Of a stretch of 8,922 nt of DNA, positions 1-5,884 are shown piece by piece. The stretch is from Erythrobacter sp. GTDB lineage: Bacteria; Pseudomonadota; Alphaproteobacteria; Sphingomonadales; Sphingomonadaceae. Below the pieces are notes generated by a model. The model was given only the letters and a program-made list of their open reading frames with translations, was not told where the DNA came from and did no database searches. Each line of letters begins with the position of its first letter. Within the stretch, counting starts at the first letter, position 1. Made by a program: the position numbers and the translations under genes. The DNA lies in the NCBI GenBank assembly GCA_003483125.1, contig DMWU01000028.1, positions 1 through 8,922 of the forward strand, written 5' to 3'.

Positions 1-1722
1 CCCCCCCTCAGCTACAGCGGACGCCCCCCCCCGCGAAAGGCCGGCCTTCCGCTCGAACAAATTGCTCCCGCCGGCCGAACGAGCCGCAGCATCGCCGCCT
101 CCGGCGTCCCCACCGGAACCGCCGCTGGCACCACCGCCCCCAAGGATCTGGCTACGCCTACTTTCTGCCTGTGCAGGATCTGGCGCCGCTTCTTCTTCCT
201 TTGGTGTTTCACCAAGATCGGCTTCTGCAGCCTCGCTCATCTCTGCAGATAGATCGAACGGCTCTTCATCTACCGGCTGATCTGCAGAGGCATCGTCAAT
301 GCCAACTTCAGGCGCAGCTTCAGCTTCTGCCGGAGCGTCGCCTTCGATCCCTGCAGAGGCACCCGCGTCATATTCGCCATCCGCGTTACGCAATCCGGCC
401 AGTGGATCGACGATACCTTCCGGTTCGTCATCATCGTTTTCCGGTGTTTCGTCAAAAGCCTGCATCCCAGTTAGATCGAAAGGCTCGTTGGCAGGTTCTT
501 CAATCTCGGCAGGTTCTTCGGTCGCCGCGGCAGCTTCTTCTACCTCCGCGACCTCGTCCGTCGCCCCGGATTCATTCTCTTCCGAAACTTCAGGCTCCGG
601 CTCAGCGCCGAATTCCTCGTCACCGCCGAGATTCAACAGATCAAGATCGCGCGAGGCATCTGCAGCCTCTTCAGATGACAATTCCAGTACAGGGCGCTTT
701 GGTGGCCGAGCGCCGCCAAGCGAAATGTTGGAAGTTTCAGTCGCCGGGCGAACAGCCCCCTGTTCAATGCCTGTCGCAACCACCGAAACACGTATCTTGC
801 CATCAAGGTTGGGGTTGAATGCCGAGCCCCAGATGATGTTCGCATCTTCATCCACCAATTCGCGGATATGATTGGCCGCCTCGTCAACTTCCAGAAGCTT
901 CATGTCTTCGCCGCCAATGATCGAGATGATCACGCCCTTGGCGCCCTGCATGCTCACACCATCGAGTAGCGGATTTGCGATCGCGAGCTCAGCCGCTTCC
1001 ATCGCTCGATTTTCGCCTTCGGCCTCGCCCGTACCCATCATGGCATTGCCCATCTCGCTCATGACGGAGCGTACATCGGCAAAGTCGAGATTGATCAATC
1101 CGGGCATCACCATCAAATCGGTGATTGAACGCACGCCCTGCTGCAGCACTTCGTCGGCGAGCAGGAATGCTTCCTTGAAGGTGGTTTCCGGCTTGGCGAC
1201 CAGGAAAAGGTTCTGGTTGGGTATAACGATCAGGGTATCGACGTGGCTCTGCAATTCCTGAATGCCAGACTCAGCAGCGCGCATACGGCGCGAGCCCTCG
1301 AATAGGAACGGCTTGGTCACGACGCCAACGGTCAGCACACCCTTGCGCCGTGCAGCCTCCGCAATCACCGTCGCAGCACCGGTACCCGTGCCGCCGCCCA
1401 TACCGGCAGCGATGAACACCATGTTCACGCCTTCAAGCGCTGCTTCGATGTCCCCCACCGTTTCTTCGGCCGCAGCCCTGCCCACTTCGGGCCTTGCGCC
1501 AGCACCAAGGCCTCCAGTGATTTCCGGGCCAAGTTGAATACGCTTGTCTGCCGCCGACATGCTCAAGGCCTGAGCATCCGTATTTGCCGCTACAAAATCG
1601 ACACCTTCGATCTCGGCGGCAATCATATTGGCTATCGCGTTGCCACCGGCGCCGCCGACCCCGATCACGGTGATCCTGGGGCGCAATTCCTCGTTTGAGG
1701 CCGGTCCGATATTGATACTCAT
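1..1722 (-). CDS. ftsZ: Cell division GTPase FtsZ (C-terminus cut off by window edge)
   Basis: Tubulin-like GTPase that polymerises into the cytoplasmic Z ring and recruits the divisome. The frame is open for 574 codons from ATG (1720-1722) to the window edge with no stop, so the gene is partial. Visible motifs are the nucleotide-binding [10 protein letters not shown] (about residues 21-30), the tubulin signature GGGTGTG (109-115) and the T7 synergy loop NLDFAD (211-216), whose aspartates complete the GTPase site of the next subunit. The globular core ends near VATGIEQ (315-321). An acidic Ala/Glu/Pro/Asp-rich linker of about 230 residues follows, then a Gly-rich stretch and [12 protein letters not shown] (554-565), a block typical of alphaproteobacterial FtsZ just before the terminal FtsA-binding peptide. 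That last peptide is not in the window. The start is fixed by GGAGGA seven bases upstream. Residue 118 is Thr where most FtsZ proteins have Pro. It is separated from ftsA by a regulatory gap. Confidence 0.97.
   Translation of the reverse strand, partial: MSINIGPASNEELRPRITVIGVGGAGGNAIANMIAAEIEGVDFVAANTDAQALSMSAADKRIQLGPEITGGLGAGARPEVGRAAAEETVGDIEAALEGVNMVFIAAGMGGGTGTGAATVIAEAARRKGVLTVGVVTKPFLFEGSRRMRAAESGIQELQSHVDTLIVIPNQNLFLVAKPETTFKEAFLLADEVLQQGVRSITDLMVMPGLINLDFADVRSVMSEMGNAMMGTGEAEGENRAMEAAELAIANPLLDGVSMQGAKGVIISIIGGEDMKLLEVDEAANHIRELVDEDANIIWGSAFNPNLDGKIRVSVVATGIEQGAVRPATETSNISLGGARPPKRPVLELSSEEAADASRDLDLLNLGGDEEFGAEPEPEVSEENESGATDEVAEVEEAAAATEEPAEIEEPANEPFDLTGMQAFDETPENDDDEPEGIVDPLAGLRNADGEYDAGASAGIEGDAPAEAEAAPEVGIDDASADQPVDEEPFDLSAEMSEAAEADLGETPKEEEAAPDPAQAESRRSQILGGGGASGGSGGDAGGGDAAARSAGGSNLFERKAGLSRGGASAVAEGG
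24..32. repeat. Nine-base C/G homopolymer inside ftsZ
   Basis: A run of nine C on the plus strand (nine G in the ftsZ message) lies near the 3' end of ftsZ, in codons after the SRG of the [12 protein letters not shown] block. A second run of seven C occupies positions 1-7 at the window edge. With nine bases the ftsZ frame stays open. One base fewer gives a stop at 12-14, and one base more also meets an early stop. Such tracts are prone to polymerase slippage and to sequencing length errors, so the exact C-terminal frame of FtsZ here should be treated with care. Confidence 0.85.
190..486 (-). repeat. Degenerate EPFDL repeat in the FtsZ linker
   Basis: Two copies of EPFDL occur in the acidic FtsZ linker, at residues 413-417 and 487-491. 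Each is followed by T or S, a Met within a few residues, and then a D/G-ETP motif and an acidic run. The first unit spans roughly 433-486 and the second 190-264. The similarity is at protein level and imperfect; it may be an old internal duplication or convergent short linear motifs. No function can be read from the sequence. Confidence 0.45.
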
Positions 1723-1729
1723 TTACTTA

Positions 1730-1735
1730 TCCTCC
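1730..1735 (-). promoter_or_regulatory. Shine-Dalgarno of ftsZ
   Basis: GGAGGA on the minus strand ends seven bases before the ftsZ ATG, an ideal spacing. It decides the ftsZ start and predicts strong initiation, consistent with FtsZ being needed in far higher copy number than the upstream enzymes. Confidence 0.85.
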
Positions 1736-1737
1736 GC

Positions 1738-1755
1738 AGGCGCAGCTACGCGCCT
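1738..1755 (-). other. GC-rich hairpin in the ftsZ leader
   Basis: AGGCGC (1738-1743) and GCGCCT (1750-1755) are perfect reverse complements around a six-base loop. In the ftsZ message the stem would end two bases before the GGAGGA ribosome site. It lacks a following U run, so it is not an intrinsic terminator. It could affect ribosome access or mRNA stability, but a six-pair stem may also be chance. Confidence 0.4.
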
Positions 1756-1762
1756 CGACACG

Positions 1763-1769
1763 TTAACCA
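1763..1769 (+). promoter_or_regulatory. CtrA-like half-site upstream of ftsZ
   Basis: TTAACCA matches the first seven positions of the CtrA half-site TTAACCAT and overlaps the palindrome GTTAAC (1762-1767). It sits about 40 bases upstream of the ftsZ ATG. CtrA is the cell-cycle response regulator of alphaproteobacteria and represses ftsZ in Caulobacter. A seven-base match is suggestive only; no second TTAA half-site at the classic seven-base spacing is present. Confidence 0.4.
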
Positions 1770-1785
1770 AATGTGGCATAAACAT

Positions 1786-1790
1786 GACTC
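1786..1790. promoter_or_regulatory. GANTC (CcrM-type) methylation site
   Basis: GACTC lies between the DnaA box and the CtrA-like half-site. GANTC is the target of the cell-cycle adenine methyltransferase CcrM of alphaproteobacteria, and methylation of such sites activates ftsZ transcription in Caulobacter. The motif is short and also occurs inside coding sequence in this window (for example 1268-1272), so one copy is weak evidence alone. Confidence 0.35.
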
Positions 1791-1812
1791 GTCGTAGATA
1801 GTGCGATCATCC

Positions 1813-1821
1813 TTATCCACA
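1813..1821 (+). promoter_or_regulatory. Perfect DnaA box upstream of ftsZ
   Basis: TTATCCACA is an exact match to the consensus DnaA box TTATNCACA and identical to the high-affinity R1-type box. It lies 91 bases upstream of the ftsZ ATG and 37 bases downstream of the ftsA stop. In Caulobacter DnaA activates ftsZ transcription, linking replication initiation to division. An exact nine-base match in a 134-base gap is unlikely by chance. Confidence 0.65.
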
Positions 1822-1856
1822 GCGGCCAACTCTCGTCCATTCTCTCACACATAGGG

Positions 1857-3122
1857 TTAAAAATATTCCTTCAATGCCCTGAAGAGCCGCGTGACCGCTT
1901 CAGAGCCGCCATATCGCGACGATGTCTGGTAGTTCTGGCCGATAGTGCGAATGTCGACTGGGTCATCCGCAGCATAGAGGCACAAGCCCACCAAGGTCGC
2001 AAAACCGGGGGTAGAATGTGCCTCTGGCAGTCCTTTTAGAGCCAGCGGCCTACCGATCCGACATGGTCGGCCTAGCGCGCCTTGCGCATAATCTGCCAAC
2101 CCGGCCAGTTCCGCGCCACCACCAGTCAAAACGACCTGGCCGCCATGATTGCCGGTAAATCCCATCTCCTTAAGCGCCCGCCCAATCTCCTTGGTCAATC
2201 GAGACAGGTTTTGCGTGACAATCGAGACCAGTTCTGCGCGCGCCACACTATGCCCGCCAGCCTCTGCATCTTCATCGTCATCTGCAAGTCTGACCGGGAT
2301 CAGTTCTCTATGATCGGTTGGGCTCGCTATCGCAGAGCCCGAAACGCATTTGAGCCGCTCTGCCTCAAACCGCTTAATGGCAAAGGCAGAGGCAATCGCA
2401 TCGGTGATCTCAGATGATCCAATCGGAATAGCGGCCAGACCAAGCAGCATCCCGCTCGCATGAACCGAAACATTGGTCACATCAGCGCCAATCTCCACCA
2501 GAGCGACACCTAGATCGCGTTCTTCCTCGCTAAGACAGGAATACCCAGCCGCAAGCGGTGTCGCGACCACAGCCTCCACATCCAAATGCGCGTTTTGCAC
2601 CGCCTCGGTAAGGTTACGTACCGGCGCGCCATCGGCTAGCATTATATGGATATCGACGCCCAGTCTTTCGGCATGCAGCCCCTTTGGGTTGGCAACACCA
2701 TGCGCGCCATCCAGCGTGTAATGTGCGGGCTGCGCGTGCAGGAACATGCGTCCGTCGGGCTGTATCGTATCGCGTGCGGCCAGAAGCAGGTGCTGGATAT
2801 CCTCTTCCTCAACGCGCCTGCCACCAATATCGATCTCTACCTTTGATACTCGGCTCGCCAGGCCCGCCCCCGCACAACCAATCCAAGCGCTTTGGATCGT
2901 GGCGCCAGCGTTCTTCTCGGCGCGCTCGACCGCATCTCGTATGGAATAGGTCGCGGCCTCCATATCGGTGACATAGCCGCGCTTGATCCCTTGGCTGGCC
3001 CGGTGGCCCGAGCCCATAACCACCAAGTCACCATCTTCGGTGAGGCCCATGATCATGGCGGAAATCCGGAACGATCCAATGTTGATCGCGCCGAAGACCT
3101 TGGTGATCCGCGGTTCGGCCAT
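1857..3122 (-). CDS. ftsA: Cell division protein FtsA, actin-like Z-ring membrane tether
   Basis: Actin-fold protein that anchors FtsZ filaments to the inner membrane and signals to later divisome proteins. It has 421 residues, normal for the family. In order: phosphate-1 region GAINIGSF (11-18), the KRGYVTD segment (47-53), the FtsA-specific 1C region (roughly 85-165), phosphate-2 region VEIGADVTNVSV (209-220), adenosine motif VVLTGGGAELAGL (330-342), and a C-terminal amphipathic helix (about 407-421) ending LFRALKEYF, the membrane-targeting sequence. Two acidic ATP-site positions differ from the usual pattern: Asn14 in place of Asp in phosphate 1, and Glu210 with a non-glycine-rich loop in phosphate 2. 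An Asp/Glu-rich insert lies at 280-287. The ATG shares one base with the ftsQ stop (TAATG) and has GAGGAGG ten bases upstream. Confidence 0.96.
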   Translation of the reverse strand: MAEPRITKVFGAINIGSFRISAMIMGLTEDGDLVVMGSGHRASQGIKRGYVTDMEAATYSIRDAVERAEKNAGATIQSAWIGCAGAGLASRVSKVEIDIGGRRVEEEDIQHLLLAARDTIQPDGRMFLHAQPAHYTLDGAHGVANPKGLHAERLGVDIHIMLADGAPVRNLTEAVQNAHLDVEAVVATPLAAGYSCLSEEERDLGVALVEIGADVTNVSVHASGMLLGLAAIPIGSSEITDAIASAFAIKRFEAERLKCVSGSAIASPTDHRELIPVRLADDDEDAEAGGHSVARAELVSIVTQNLSRLTKEIGRALKEMGFTGNHGGQVVLTGGGAELAGLADYAQGALGRPCRIGRPLALKGLPEAHSTPGFATLVGLCLYAADDPVDIRTIGQNYQTSSRYGGSEAVTRLFRALKEYF

Positions 3123-4027
3123 TAGCTAGCGTCCTCCTCATTCAATACCTGGTCTGCGCGGCCAGGGATACGCATGTAAATGCGAGGCGGTGCTCGCATA
3201 TCGAAAGTCTCAACCTGCCCACCCAACAGACGGTTCTGCCCATCAAGGCGGGCAAAGGAAATAAGCGCTGATGCAGCCTCATCCTTGCCTTGGGGAAGAG
3301 CGAGGACCTGATCAGTCTTGAAAGTCAGGTTCCATCGGCGGTTACCCACCCATTCGGCGACCACAATCTGGGGACGCAATGCCGGTGCCGCGTCCATCAG
3401 CAATTCAAGCGCTTCAACCTGCCTGCTCGCCCCCGGTCCTGAAATCTCAAGCATGTCCCTCGCGGCCTCGCTTGAGATCGGCTCCAGCTCCACACCCTCA
3501 ACATCGATAAGCATCAGGCGATCCGGCCTCCTGAGTACGGCATGGGGTTGGCGTTCGACGACATCGACAACCAGCAGGTCGGGCAATTGACGAGAAACGC
3601 GTGCATCCTTGACCCATGCCAATTCCAGCAGGTTCTCGCGTATTGCTTCAAGGTCGACGCGTGGCATGGGCATATCGCGCTGCGACAATACGCGCTCGTA
3701 AACGCGCTGCTCATTCATCCGATTTACGCCCGAGACGCGCACATGGCGAACCTCGAATCCCGCATCATAGGCGATCACGGCAAAATGCGCCTGTGCCAAC
3801 GCCGGCAGGCCAGCGAGGCTGGCTAGAAACCATGCAACTGCTGCAACGCCGCCAAGAATTATGAACAGGAAAATCCTGTGCAAATGCTCGTCGGTAAAGG
3901 GCAACAAACCGATAGCGCGATCAATCAGACTGCTGGTCTTGGCCTTGGCTTTGCGCGCCTTGTTCGCCCGGCTGTATGCCTTGGTCGCGCGGCGCACGCC
4001 CTTGGCCGATCGTTTAATGACCGCCAT
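3122..4027 (-). CDS. ftsQ: Cell division protein FtsQ (DivIB family)
   Basis: Bitopic inner-membrane protein that bridges cytoplasmic and periplasmic divisome parts, usually with FtsB and FtsL. From the chosen start it has 301 residues. A strongly basic cytoplasmic tail (1-30, many Lys/Arg) leads to one transmembrane helix (about 51-75). A POTRA domain follows (about 91-160, from FEVRHVRVSG to VVERQP), then the beta-rich FtsQ domain. The frame is open further upstream to an ATG at 4099, but that would overlap ddl by 86 bases. The ATG at 4025-4027 has GGAGG five bases upstream and begins MAVIKRSAKG, so it is preferred. It overlaps the end of ddl by 14 bases and shares a base with ftsA, as expected for a coupled ftsQAZ block. 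Confidence 0.93.
   Translation of the reverse strand: MAVIKRSAKGVRRATKAYSRANKARKAKAKTSSLIDRAIGLLPFTDEHLHRIFLFIILGGVAAVAWFLASLAGLPALAQAHFAVIAYDAGFEVRHVRVSGVNRMNEQRVYERVLSQRDMPMPRVDLEAIRENLLELAWVKDARVSRQLPDLLVVDVVERQPHAVLRRPDRLMLIDVEGVELEPISSEAARDMLEISGPGASRQVEALELLMDAAPALRPQIVVAEWVGNRRWNLTFKTDQVLALPQGKDEAASALISFARLDGQNRLLGGQVETFDMRAPPRIYMRIPGRADQVLNEEDAS
3133..3139 (-). promoter_or_regulatory. Shine-Dalgarno of ftsA
   Basis: GAGGAGG lies inside the 3' end of ftsQ, ten bases before the ftsA ATG. It is a strong site with slightly long spacing, and gives ftsA its own initiation capacity besides any coupling through the TAATG overlap. Confidence 0.75.
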
Positions 4028-4982
4028 CTGAGCCTCCAAACCTGGCCAGAGCCTCTTTGACGATGGTTTCGACCAGATCGGCATATTCCATGCCAGCATA
4101 TTGTGCCTGTTCGGGCACCAGACTCAGCGGAGTCATACCCGGCTGGGTATTGGTTTCTAGCACGAAGAGCCCGTCTTCACCCTGACTATCATCCCAGCGG
4201 AAATCGGTACGACTGGTTCCCTTGCAGCCGAGCACGCGATGCACGCGCAGCGCGTATTCGCGGCACAAGGCCTCAATCGATTCCGGGATTTCAGCAGGGC
4301 AGACATGGACCGTCTTTCCTTCGGTGTACTTGTGCTCGTAATCGTAAAAACCGGCTTCGATGATGAGCTCGGTCACGCCGAGTGGACGCGGTCCATCGGC
4401 CCCGTCAATCACTGCAGTTGTCAGCTCGCGCCCGCGAATGAACAGCTCTGCCAACAATTCGCTGAATTCCTGCCAGGGTCCGGCGACATCGCGGTCAATC
4501 GGATTGCCGTAATTGCTGTCGTCCATGACCATAGCCACGCCAATCGACGATCCCTCGTTCACGGGCTTAAGCACATATGGACGCGGCAATGGATCAGCCT
4601 TGTATAGGTCCTCGCTTGCGACAATTCGTCCACCCGGCATTGGCACGCCATGTGGGACCAGCGCCTGCTTGGTTAGCTGCTTGTCGATAGCGATGACAGA
4701 GGTCGCAAGGCCCGAATGCGTATAGGGAATACCCATTAGGTCGAGCATTCCCTGCACTGTACCATCCTCGCCCGGAACGCCATGAAGTGCGTTGAACACG
4801 ACATCGGGAGCGACCTCGGCAAGACGCGCTGCAACCTGCCGGTCCATATCGATCCGTGTGACACGGTAACCGCGACTCTCAAGCGCATCAGCCACGCCAT
4901 TCCCGCTCATCAACGAGACTTCGCGCTCATTGGCCCAGCCGCCCATAAGGACCGCGACATGGGGTTTGTCGGAGCTACTCAT
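4014..4982 (-). CDS. ddl: D-alanine--D-alanine ligase
   Basis: Cytoplasmic ATP-grasp enzyme joining two D-alanines to make the dipeptide that MurF adds to the peptidoglycan precursor. It has 322 residues from the chosen start, normal for the DdlB type. Visible are the N-terminal GGWANEREVSL (14-24), HGVPGEDGTVQG (67-78), ATP-contact KPVNEGSSIGVA (139-150), YDYEHKY (213-219), the SRTDFRWDD segment (257-265) and the metal site LETNTQPGMT (275-284, Glu276 and Asn278). The Lys-Tyr at 218-219 fits D-Ala-D-Ala rather than D-Ala-D-Lac specificity. The ATG at 4980-4982 forms ATGA with the murB stop. An ATG at 5009 in the same frame would add nine residues that match nothing in the family and overlap murB by 31 bases. 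Whether the gene is ddlA or ddlB is not decidable; position favours ddlB. Confidence 0.96.
   Translation of the reverse strand: MSSSDKPHVAVLMGGWANEREVSLMSGNGVADALESRGYRVTRIDMDRQVAARLAEVAPDVVFNALHGVPGEDGTVQGMLDLMGIPYTHSGLATSVIAIDKQLTKQALVPHGVPMPGGRIVASEDLYKADPLPRPYVLKPVNEGSSIGVAMVMDDSNYGNPIDRDVAGPWQEFSELLAELFIRGRELTTAVIDGADGPRPLGVTELIIEAGFYDYEHKYTEGKTVHVCPAEIPESIEALCREYALRVHRVLGCKGTSRTDFRWDDSQGEDGLFVLETNTQPGMTPLSLVPEQAQYAGMEYADLVETIVKEALARFGGSDGGH
4033..4037 (-). promoter_or_regulatory. Shine-Dalgarno deciding the ftsQ start
   Basis: GGAGG within the last codons of ddl ends five bases before the ATG at 4025-4027. It supports the shorter FtsQ (301 residues) over the longer reading from 4099. 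Confidence 0.75.
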
Positions 4983-5884
4983 TTGCGCCCCACACGCTGG
5001 ATTTCCCACTCGAGCTCAACGCCAGAATTTTCGCGCACACGGCGGCGCACCTCTTCTCCCAAATCCTCGATATCCGCACTGGTGGCATTGTCTGCATTGA
5101 TCAGGAAATTGGTGTGCTTCTCGCTAACCTGCGCACCGCCCAGTTTAAGCCCGCGACAGCCTGCTGCATCGACCAACTGCCAAGCTTTCTCGCCTGGCGG
5201 ATTCTTGAAGGTGGAACCGCCCGTACGTGTACGCAGCGGCTGTGATTCCTCGCGCGCGGCGGCGATCCGATCCATTTCAGCGCCTATCTCGGCAGGATTG
5301 CCCTGTTTCCCCTGGAAGCGCGCGCTCACCACAACCGCGCCTTCGGGCAATTCTGAATGACGATAGGAATAGCGTAATTCTGTAGCGGGCAATGTCTCCA
5401 GCGCGCCATCTGGCATGACGACTTCGCAATCGATCAGAACATCGGAAACCTCGCGCCCATATGCACCGCCATTCATGCGAACAAAACCGCCAACCGTGCC
5501 GGGGATTCCGCGCAGGAATTCGAGCCCGGCAATGCCCGCATCGCGCGCGGCCGAAGAGACAAGGATACCGCTTGCCCCGCCACCGCACCGCAATTGGCTA
5601 TCGGGCAGGACTTCTACCTTAGCGAAGGCTTTGCCCAGGCGGATCACTATGCCCGGCACGCCGCCATCGCGCACGATCATGTTTGATCCAAGACCCAATG
5701 CCATAATTGGCATGTCGCCTTCTAAACCTGCAAGAAAGCCCTTGAGGTCATCGAGATTGGCAGGCTCAAACAGGTAATCTGCGGCGCCGCCAGCCTTGAA
5801 CCAGACCAGCTTTGCCAGATTAGCATTGGGAGTAAGCTTGCCGCGAACTTCGGACATTGATTTTGGAGGGAGCGTATCGATCAT
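4979..5884 (-). CDS. murB: UDP-N-acetylenolpyruvoylglucosamine reductase
   Basis: FAD-dependent cytoplasmic enzyme that reduces UDP-GlcNAc-enolpyruvate with NADPH to UDP-MurNAc, the second committed step of peptidoglycan synthesis. It has 301 residues, the size of the shorter (type II) MurB proteins. FAD-binding residues fall in [13 protein letters not shown] (63-75) and the segment [20 protein letters not shown] (122-141). RYSYRHS (171-177) is the substrate-side Tyr/Arg motif. GGSTFKNP (222-229) carries the proton-donor Ser224 and the C-terminal LEWEIQRVG (291-299) carries the catalytic Glu. The ATG at 5882-5884 overlaps the murC stop as ATGA, with a purine-rich AGAGGGGG just upstream. An in-frame Met at residue 10 is a less likely start. 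Placement between murC and ddl is common in alphaproteobacteria. Confidence 0.96.
   Translation of the reverse strand: MIDTLPPKSMSEVRGKLTPNANLAKLVWFKAGGAADYLFEPANLDDLKGFLAGLEGDMPIMALGLGSNMIVRDGGVPGIVIRLGKAFAKVEVLPDSQLRCGGGASGILVSSAARDAGIAGLEFLRGIPGTVGGFVRMNGGAYGREVSDVLIDCEVVMPDGALETLPATELRYSYRHSELPEGAVVVSARFQGKQGNPAEIGAEMDRIAAAREESQPLRTRTGGSTFKNPPGEKAWQLVDAAGCRGLKLGGAQVSEKHTNFLINADNATSADIEDLGEEVRRRVRENSGVELEWEIQRVGRK

Larger units (their letters stand above)
1723..1856 (-). promoter_or_regulatory. ftsA-ftsZ intergenic region, probable ftsZ promoter and leader
   Basis: This is the only substantial gap in an otherwise gapless cluster, which by itself suggests a dedicated ftsZ promoter. In the direction of ftsZ transcription it holds a perfect DnaA box, a GANTC site, a CtrA-like TTAACCA half-site, a GC-rich hairpin and the Shine-Dalgarno. 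I could not pick a convincing sigma-70 -35/-10 pair or a transcription start. No open reading frame of note lies within it. In Caulobacter crescentus ftsZ transcription is controlled by DnaA, CtrA and CcrM methylation; the same scheme here is inference from motifs only. Confidence 0.65.

Noticed and set aside
171..818. Plus-strand open frame of 215 codons opposite the ftsZ linker region
   Set aside because: It is Arg/Gln/Leu/Pro-rich, as expected when an Ala/Glu-rich linker is read on the other strand. The ftsZ frame explains the base pattern better.
1738..1755. Intrinsic terminator between ftsA and ftsZ
   Set aside because: The stem is only six pairs and is followed by the ftsZ ribosome site rather than a U tract, so termination here is not supported.
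1723..1856. Replication origin, because of the DnaA box
   Set aside because: There is one box only, with no AT-rich unwinding region, box cluster or replication genes nearby.
4028..4099. Longer FtsQ start at 4099
   Set aside because: It would overlap ddl by 86 bases and adds 24 residues with no FtsQ character, while 4027 has a well-spaced GGAGG.
4983..5009. Longer Ddl start at 5009
   Set aside because: It adds nine residues before a normal Ddl N-terminus and overlaps murB more deeply. The ATGA junction at 4982 matches the other junctions of the cluster.
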